NCBI GenBank assembly: GCA_937888905.1
Contig: CALATA010000001.1
Location: 620,001-684,000, forward strand
Source: Terrimonas sp937888905
GTDB lineage: Bacteria > Bacteroidota > Bacteroidia > Chitinophagales > Chitinophagaceae
Direction: 5' to 3'
DNA length: 64,000 nucleotides
The number at the start of each line of letters is the position of its first letter. The stretch's first letter is position 1. The translations under genes and the position numbers were made by a program. This document shows, one piece after another, positions 59,583 through 64,000 of the stretch. The notes beneath the pieces were generated by a model, which saw only the letters and a list, made by a program, of their open reading frames with translations, was not told the origin of the DNA and searched no databases.

Positions 59583-59670
59583 TTTTCGTTAACCGAAAGG
59601 TCCATTTCGTTAAATCACCGTGTGCAACCGGTAGCTGGCTGGATAGTTTCGTGCTTCAAAAACCAACGAC

Positions 59671-62600
59671 ATGAAGCACTATTACCTTACCGCACTATTA
59701 TTTATCTGCCTTTGCCGGGCAATCGTATCTCCGGCACAGGGTATCCACCAACTCTGGAGCGTTACCAGTTCCGGTGGCAACGATGATAACGGAACAATTT
59801 TCTCGACACGTTTCGATGGCACAGGCCAACGGGTCCGTCACAATTTTGACTTTATAAATCCTGGCATTTCGCCGGGAATTTTTCAGCAGCCTGTTCAGTA
59901 TAATGGCAAGCTGTATGGAATGCTCCGCTCGGGCGAAGCGGGATCGCCGGTAATCTTTGTTTTTGATCCTGCTTCGGGGCAATACCAACGTGCAGCTACG
60001 TTAGGCGATATCGGAGGAAAGTTGGGCATTGGCTCGCTGACACTGGTGGGCGACAGATTATACGGCGTATGTGCACGGGAAAACAATCTCGATGGCGGGC
60101 TCATCTTTGAGTTCAATCCTGCCAATAACCAACTGGTAAAAAAAGTAAGCCTTACCAGTACGCTGGGGGCTATCGCGGTAAGCAATGTGGTGGCTATTAA
60201 TAATAAATTCTATGGGTTGACAAAAAACGGCGGAGTAAACAACCGGGGAATGTTGTATGAGTATGATCCTGCCGCAGGAACGGTTGTTAACCGGCATAGT
60301 TTTTCCGGCCTGCAGGAGCTGGCGCAATCATTTCTTACCACCTTCAATAACCGTATCATCAGTGTTATACCCAATAGCGGAATCCAGGGTGACGGGTTAC
60401 TTTTTGAATACAATCCTGCAACGCAAACCTTTTTTACCCGGAAGGAATTTTCAGCAGCCGGAGAGTATATCCCTTCGGGGCCGCTATCCTTGTACAATGG
60501 ATTGCTGTATGGCATTACACATGAAGGCGGCGATAACGGACAGGGCGCCATTTTTTCTTATAATCCAACAACGTTCGTTTACACGAAGAGAGCTTCGTTA
60601 TCGGCAACTACCGGCTTAAACAGCTATAGCGGTTTAACACTTTTTGGAGATAAATTTTACGGGGCATTCAGCGATGGTGGCAATGCCGGTGACGGGGTAT
60701 TGTTTGAGTACAACCCATCCAATAACCTTGTCTCTTCCAAACTGCTGTTTTCAATAGCCACCGGTACAGACCCTTTGGGTGGCATGATCGATCACAACGG
60801 TAAACTATACGGTCTTACAGAGAATGGCGGGCAGTATAGCCAGGGTGCGTTATATGAATACACTCCTGAGACCAATTTTTTACAGAAAAGGGTTGACCTT
60901 GGGGGACTAATTGCCGGAGACCCGTCAGGCAACCTCATCAATATCAACAATAAACTTTACGGCGCTACGGCGGAAGGCGGAGTAAATGGTCTTGGAGTTA
61001 TTTATGAATATGATCTTTCAAGTAAGGAAGTCAGTGTACGGTACAGCTTTGATCAGGCGAATGGCTATTATTCAGATAACTTGTTTAGCTACAGGGGTAT
61101 GACGCCCTTTGGCAACAAACTTTACGGCATCACCTCAAATGGCGGCGGTGATGACAGGGGTGTGATATTTGAATTTGATCCGCAGACGGGCGTTTATACT
61201 AAAAAAGTGGATTTGCTGACTTCAGGAACCGGTTCAATGGCGTGGGGCCCCCTTACTGTTTTCAATAATAAATTATACGGCACTACTACACGTCGTATCA
61301 ACGATGGCGTGGGGGTATTATTTGAATACGATCCCGTCACAAATGTTTATGCCGAGAAGATAACATTCGGCGGCTCTTTGGGTGATCACCCTTACGGCGG
61401 TCTCACTCCTTATAATGGTCGCCTCTATGGCACAACACGTATTGGCGGAGCATTTAATCACGGGGTCTTATTCGAATACAACCCGGCTGTGAACGGGTTT
61501 ATTAAACGTCATGATTTCAATGGCAGTGATGGCAGCGAGACGCTGGCAGCCCTTACTGTTTACAACAACAAACTATACGGAACCACCCGTTTTGGCGGCG
61601 CCACTCAATCGGGTGTAATTTTCGAATACGATCCGCAGACATTTGTGTTGACCAAGAAAGTGGATTTGGGCGAGGAGAAGGGGTTCACCTCATTTGCACC
61701 ACTGACTTTAATGGACAATAAGTTGTACGGGTTCACCCGGCAATTCGGACCAGCTTCTGAGCACAGAGGTGTGATGTTTGAGTACGATCCCGCGACGAAT
61801 GGTTTTATAAACCGGGTTAATTTTGAAGGTACTAATGGTGCAACTCCCGGTTCCGTCAAACTCGAGCCCATACCCGCACCAACTGCCGAAGGACTTCCGG
61901 GTTCCTGCACTGCTGCAACAACTGCGGTGATCAATACCACCAATGCCAGCAAATGGGTAGCTTTTACCAACACCACAGGTGAAGCCGTTGCTGAGATTAA
62001 CGCCAACGGAAATGTATTGGGTACGGTGTCTATTACTTATTACGTACACAACGGCCCGGTACGGAAAGATGGCCTCAATAACCTTTACCTCGACAGGAAC
62101 ATCGCGATACGTTCGCAGTTTGCACCGTCGTCGCCCGTGTCAGTGAGGTTGTATATCCGTAAAACCGAATTCGAAGCGTTGAAGAACACGGCCGGCTCTG
62201 GTATTGTGGGTCCCGGTGATCTGGCGGTATTCCGCAACAGTGATAATTGCTCTCCCTTCCTGAATGCTCCGGCCACGCAGATAAGTTCGTCGGCAGGAAC
62301 ATGGGCCGGCGATTATGTGTATACGATAAATGTGAATGAATTTTCCTCCTTCTACTTCAGCACACGTTCGCTTACCACGCTTCCCGTGCGTATGCTTTCA
62401 TTCGAAGGGGAAAAACAAACCGTATCTAACAGGCTTACCTGGAAAGCGGCCTGTACGGAAAACGTGGATTTTACCATACAACGCAGTACGGACGGGATGA
62501 ACTTTACCGATATCGGTATGGTGATGGCATTCGCACAGGATTGCAACAACCCGTTCAATTTTGAAGATGCAACACCGGCGGTCCGGTCTTACTATCGTCT

Positions 62601-62922
62601 GAAAATGAAAGAGCAAAGCGGAACCGTCACTTATTCTTCTGTTATTCTTCTCGACAGAACAGCAGCATTGGTAAAAGAAGTGAGAATAAGTCCGAATCCG
62701 GCATCAGGAGATGCGGTGATGCGGATCACCAGCGACCGGCCAGGTGTGTTTACCTACCAGGTTGTTGATATGGCAGGACGGGTATTGCAGCAGGGCAAAC
62801 GACAGGTGCAAGCGGGAATAACTTTACAATCGTTGCAGTCCGGCCATCTTCCGGCAGGTGTATACCAGGTTGTGTATATGCTGAATGAAGAGCGGGGAGC
62901 GGTCAGACTGCTTCGGCAATAG
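59671..62922 (+). CDS. T9SS protein with 14 GloVer-type repeats
   Basis: A 1083-residue secreted protein. A signal peptide is followed by about 14 repeats of roughly 50 residues, each with a GxxFE(Y/F)(D/N)P motif (for example RGVIFEFDPQTGVYTKKVDL, SGVIFEYDPQTFVLTKKVDL) and NKLYG(T/L)T. This is the choice-of-anchor GloVer repeat family. The count was made by the motif: 2 degenerate and 12 clear. A module starting SKWVAFTNTTGEAVAEINAN (about 758-900) is shared with the subtilase at 15913. It ends in a T9SS type A sorting domain (RISPNPASGDAVM..GVYQVVYM). Function unknown; repeat folds of this type are propeller-like. Confidence 0.88.
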   Translation: MKHYYLTALLFICLCRAIVSPAQGIHQLWSVTSSGGNDDNGTIFSTRFDGTGQRVRHNFDFINPGISPGIFQQPVQYNGKLYGMLRSGEAGSPVIFVFDPASGQYQRAATLGDIGGKLGIGSLTLVGDRLYGVCARENNLDGGLIFEFNPANNQLVKKVSLTSTLGAIAVSNVVAINNKFYGLTKNGGVNNRGMLYEYDPAAGTVVNRHSFSGLQELAQSFLTTFNNRIISVIPNSGIQGDGLLFEYNPATQTFFTRKEFSAAGEYIPSGPLSLYNGLLYGITHEGGDNGQGAIFSYNPTTFVYTKRASLSATTGLNSYSGLTLFGDKFYGAFSDGGNAGDGVLFEYNPSNNLVSSKLLFSIATGTDPLGGMIDHNGKLYGLTENGGQYSQGALYEYTPETNFLQKRVDLGGLIAGDPSGNLININNKLYGATAEGGVNGLGVIYEYDLSSKEVSVRYSFDQANGYYSDNLFSYRGMTPFGNKLYGITSNGGGDDRGVIFEFDPQTGVYTKKVDLLTSGTGSMAWGPLTVFNNKLYGTTTRRINDGVGVLFEYDPVTNVYAEKITFGGSLGDHPYGGLTPYNGRLYGTTRIGGAFNHGVLFEYNPAVNGFIKRHDFNGSDGSETLAALTVYNNKLYGTTRFGGATQSGVIFEYDPQTFVLTKKVDLGEEKGFTSFAPLTLMDNKLYGFTRQFGPASEHRGVMFEYDPATNGFINRVNFEGTNGATPGSVKLEPIPAPTAEGLPGSCTAATTAVINTTNASKWVAFTNTTGEAVAEINANGNVLGTVSITYYVHNGPVRKDGLNNLYLDRNIAIRSQFAPSSPVSVRLYIRKTEFEALKNTAGSGIVGPGDLAVFRNSDNCSPFLNAPATQISSSAGTWAGDYVYTINVNEFSSFYFSTRSLTTLPVRMLSFEGEKQTVSNRLTWKAACTENVDFTIQRSTDGMNFTDIGMVMAFAQDCNNPFNFEDATPAVRSYYRLKMKEQSGTVTYSSVILLDRTAALVKEVRISPNPASGDAVMRITSDRPGVFTYQVVDMAGRVLQQGKRQVQAGITLQSLQSGHLPAGVYQVVYMLNEERGAVRLLRQ

Positions 62923-62940
62923 TGCAGTGTGTACTATCAG

Positions 62941-62971
62941 GCCTCCGTATTCTTACGGAGGCATTTTTTTT
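62941..62971 (+). terminator. Rho-independent terminator
   Basis: GCCTCCGTA (62941-62949), loop TTCT, TACGGAGGC (62954-62962), then A and eight T. Confidence 0.88.
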
Positions 62972-63079
62972 AATAAACGAATAGGTGAATACTTCTCCTG
63001 AAACGTGAATCCTCAGAAAACAACACCGGCCGTCTACTTATTACTTAAGACTTAACACCTATTACTTATACTTATTACC
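62972..63079. repeat. GTGAAT and ACTTATT-type arrays
   Basis: GTGAAT units (about 62984-63010), GGCCGTC, then ACTTATT/ACTTAAG/ACTTAAC/CTATTACTTATA units (about 63034-63079) with mostly 7-bp spacing, up to 10 bp before the next promoter box. Confidence 0.65.
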
Positions 63080-63088
63080 ACTGTTCCT

Positions 63089-63096
63089 TATCTTTG
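63089..63096 (+). promoter_or_regulatory. -7 box TATCTTTG of the metal-efflux locus
   Basis: A perfect TAnnTTTG. If translation starts at the TTG at 63103 the leader is only about 3 nt; if at the ATG at 63142 it is about 40 nt. Confidence 0.55.
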
Positions 63097-63102
63097 CGGA
63101 AA

Positions 63103-63480
63103 TTGAGAAAAGGATACTTACATATCATCCTGCTCATCGTGATGTTTAATCACATTTCCCTGAACCAGTTTTACAAGGTTCCTCTACTCTTTGTGCATTT
63201 TGTTGAGCATAGCCGCAACGACCAGCAAATGGACCTTGTCCGTTTTATACAAATGCACTATGGCGGCTATGATGAGAACGACGGCGACGAAGAACGTGAC
63301 CGCAAACTTCCTTTCAAGCAATGGGATGCCCAGTTCGTTTTTCAACTGGCCATCAATGCACCCAAAATAACGATCAGTCAGGCTGAGCTGCCCGTTGATA
63401 GTACGGCTCCGCCGCTGTACAAAGACATTTCTATTCCCGATCCGTCCCTTTCCTCACTCTTCCGCCCGCCCCGGGCCTGA
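63103..63480 (+). CDS. Small protein of a metal-efflux locus
   Basis: About 125 residues. A hydrophobic N-terminus (LHIILLIVMFNHISLNQFYK) is followed by VHFVEHSRNDQQMDLVRFIQ then MHYGGYDENDGDEERDRKLP and FKQWDAQ. The MHYxxGD..DxxRDxKLPFK pattern recurs in small proteins encoded just before CusA/CzcA-type pumps in Bacteroidota. His/Asp/Glu-rich, so metal binding is plausible. The start is uncertain: TTG at 63103 or ATG at 63142; none of the candidates has a clear ribosome-binding site. Confidence 0.6.
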   Translation: MRKGYLHIILLIVMFNHISLNQFYKVPLLFVHFVEHSRNDQQMDLVRFIQMHYGGYDENDGDEERDRKLPFKQWDAQFVFQLAINAPKITISQAELPVDSTAPPLYKDISIPDPSLSSLFRPPRA

Positions 63481-63563
63481 GCTCCCCACTAGTTTCCTGA
63501 AGTTTATAGCTGTGCTGCGTATGAGCGGCATGGCCGTTTTCCCCATTCCCAAAAGTTTTACAT

Positions 63564-64000
63564 ATGCTGAACAGAATTATTGGCTTTTCTGTAAAGAATA
63601 AGCTGATCGTTGCTTTATTGGTCTTCGGACTGGTAGGCTGGGGCTCTTATGAAGTGACGCGCTTACCTATCGATGCCGTACCGGATATCACCGATAACCA
63701 GGTGCAGGTCATCACGGTTTCGCCGGCACTCGGTGCCCCGGATATCGAACGACTCATTACATTCCCCATCGAACAGGCCTGCAGTAACATTCCCGGCCTC
63801 AAACAGATCCGCAGTTTTTCGCGTTTCGGTTTATCACTCGTCACCGTTGTGTTCAACGATGGCGTAGATATTTACTGGTCGAAGCAGCAAATAGCAGAAC
63901 GTCTGCAACAGGTACAACAAGGTATTCCCGACGGCATCGGCTCCCCGGAAATGGGACCTGTATCTACCGGTCTCGGAGAAATTTACCAGTATGTTTTGCG
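63564..64000 (+). CDS. CusA/CzcA-type heavy-metal RND efflux pump (N-terminal part)
   Basis: The frame runs from the ATG at 63564 to the window edge (145 codons). It starts MLNRIIGFSVKNKLIVALLV (first transmembrane helix) and contains LPIDAVPDITDNQVQVITVS, IERLITFPIEQACSNIPGLK, and IRSFSRFGLSLVTVVFNDGV, all strongly conserved in CusA/CzcA. This is the inner-membrane proton-driven pump subunit of a tripartite Cu/Ag or Co/Zn/Cd exporter; membrane-fusion and outer-membrane genes should follow. Metal specificity cannot be told from this part. Confidence 0.93.
   Translation, partial: MLNRIIGFSVKNKLIVALLVFGLVGWGSYEVTRLPIDAVPDITDNQVQVITVSPALGAPDIERLITFPIEQACSNIPGLKQIRSFSRFGLSLVTVVFNDGVDIYWSKQQIAERLQQVQQGIPDGIGSPEMGPVSTGLGEIYQYVL

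Overview
The window comes from a Bacteroidota genome, most likely the family Chitinophagaceae. Four kinds of evidence support this. Three large secreted proteins end in type IX secretion system (T9SS) sorting domains. LpxC and FabZ are fused in one chain. Most clear promoters carry the Bacteroidota -7 box TAnnTTTG. An island holds the wreck of an rteC-type conjugative-transposon regulator. No rRNA, tRNA or CRISPR array was recognised.

Layout. 1-31.0 kb is mostly core genome: the start of a TolB-like protein, a metallo-hydrolase, a SET protein, an O-antigen-type flippase, a di-haem peroxidase coupled to arfB, dtd, a MazG-like protein, a YihY-type membrane protein, glyS, mfd, a 1793-residue secreted subtilase, gyrB, two tandem paralogous membrane proteins, lpxC-fabZ and mnmE. 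31.0-34.8 kb is a visibly AT-rich island with an rteC pseudogene, another broken ORF, a small membrane protein, an O-methyltransferase, a serine hydrolase, and a stub of a second hydrolase-like gene. 34.8-36.5 kb is a three-gene hip operon (XRE regulator, HipA N-terminal piece, HipA kinase core) that looks like HipBST, with three copies of a 19-bp site upstream. 36.7-41.8 kb is a TetR / ABC / HlyD / TolC export operon whose ABC protein has lost nearly all canonical ATPase motifs except Walker A. 42.5-48.8 kb holds a T9SS adhesin, an outer-membrane barrel, an acidic small protein and a membrane-anchored TPR-HTH regulator. 48.9-58.7 kb is dense in regulators: GlxA-like, LytS/LytTR pair, three AraC-type or Crp-type proteins, with small enzymes between them. 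59.7-64 kb holds a T9SS protein with 14 GloVer repeats and the start of a heavy-metal RND efflux locus.

Two patterns run across the window. First, the gaps between genes are filled with tandem arrays of 7-bp (sometimes 8-bp) units from a few families (TCAAAAN, GTGAATN, ACTTATN, CCTTATN, ATTTACAC), often in the same order and in inverted pairs. Second, several -7 boxes sit only 4-11 nt before the start codon (glyS, mnmE, an AraC gene, mfd), which predicts leaderless or nearly leaderless mRNAs.

All functions are read from motifs by eye. Start codons were moved inward where a signal peptide, promoter or family N-terminus argued for it; the reason is given in each entry.
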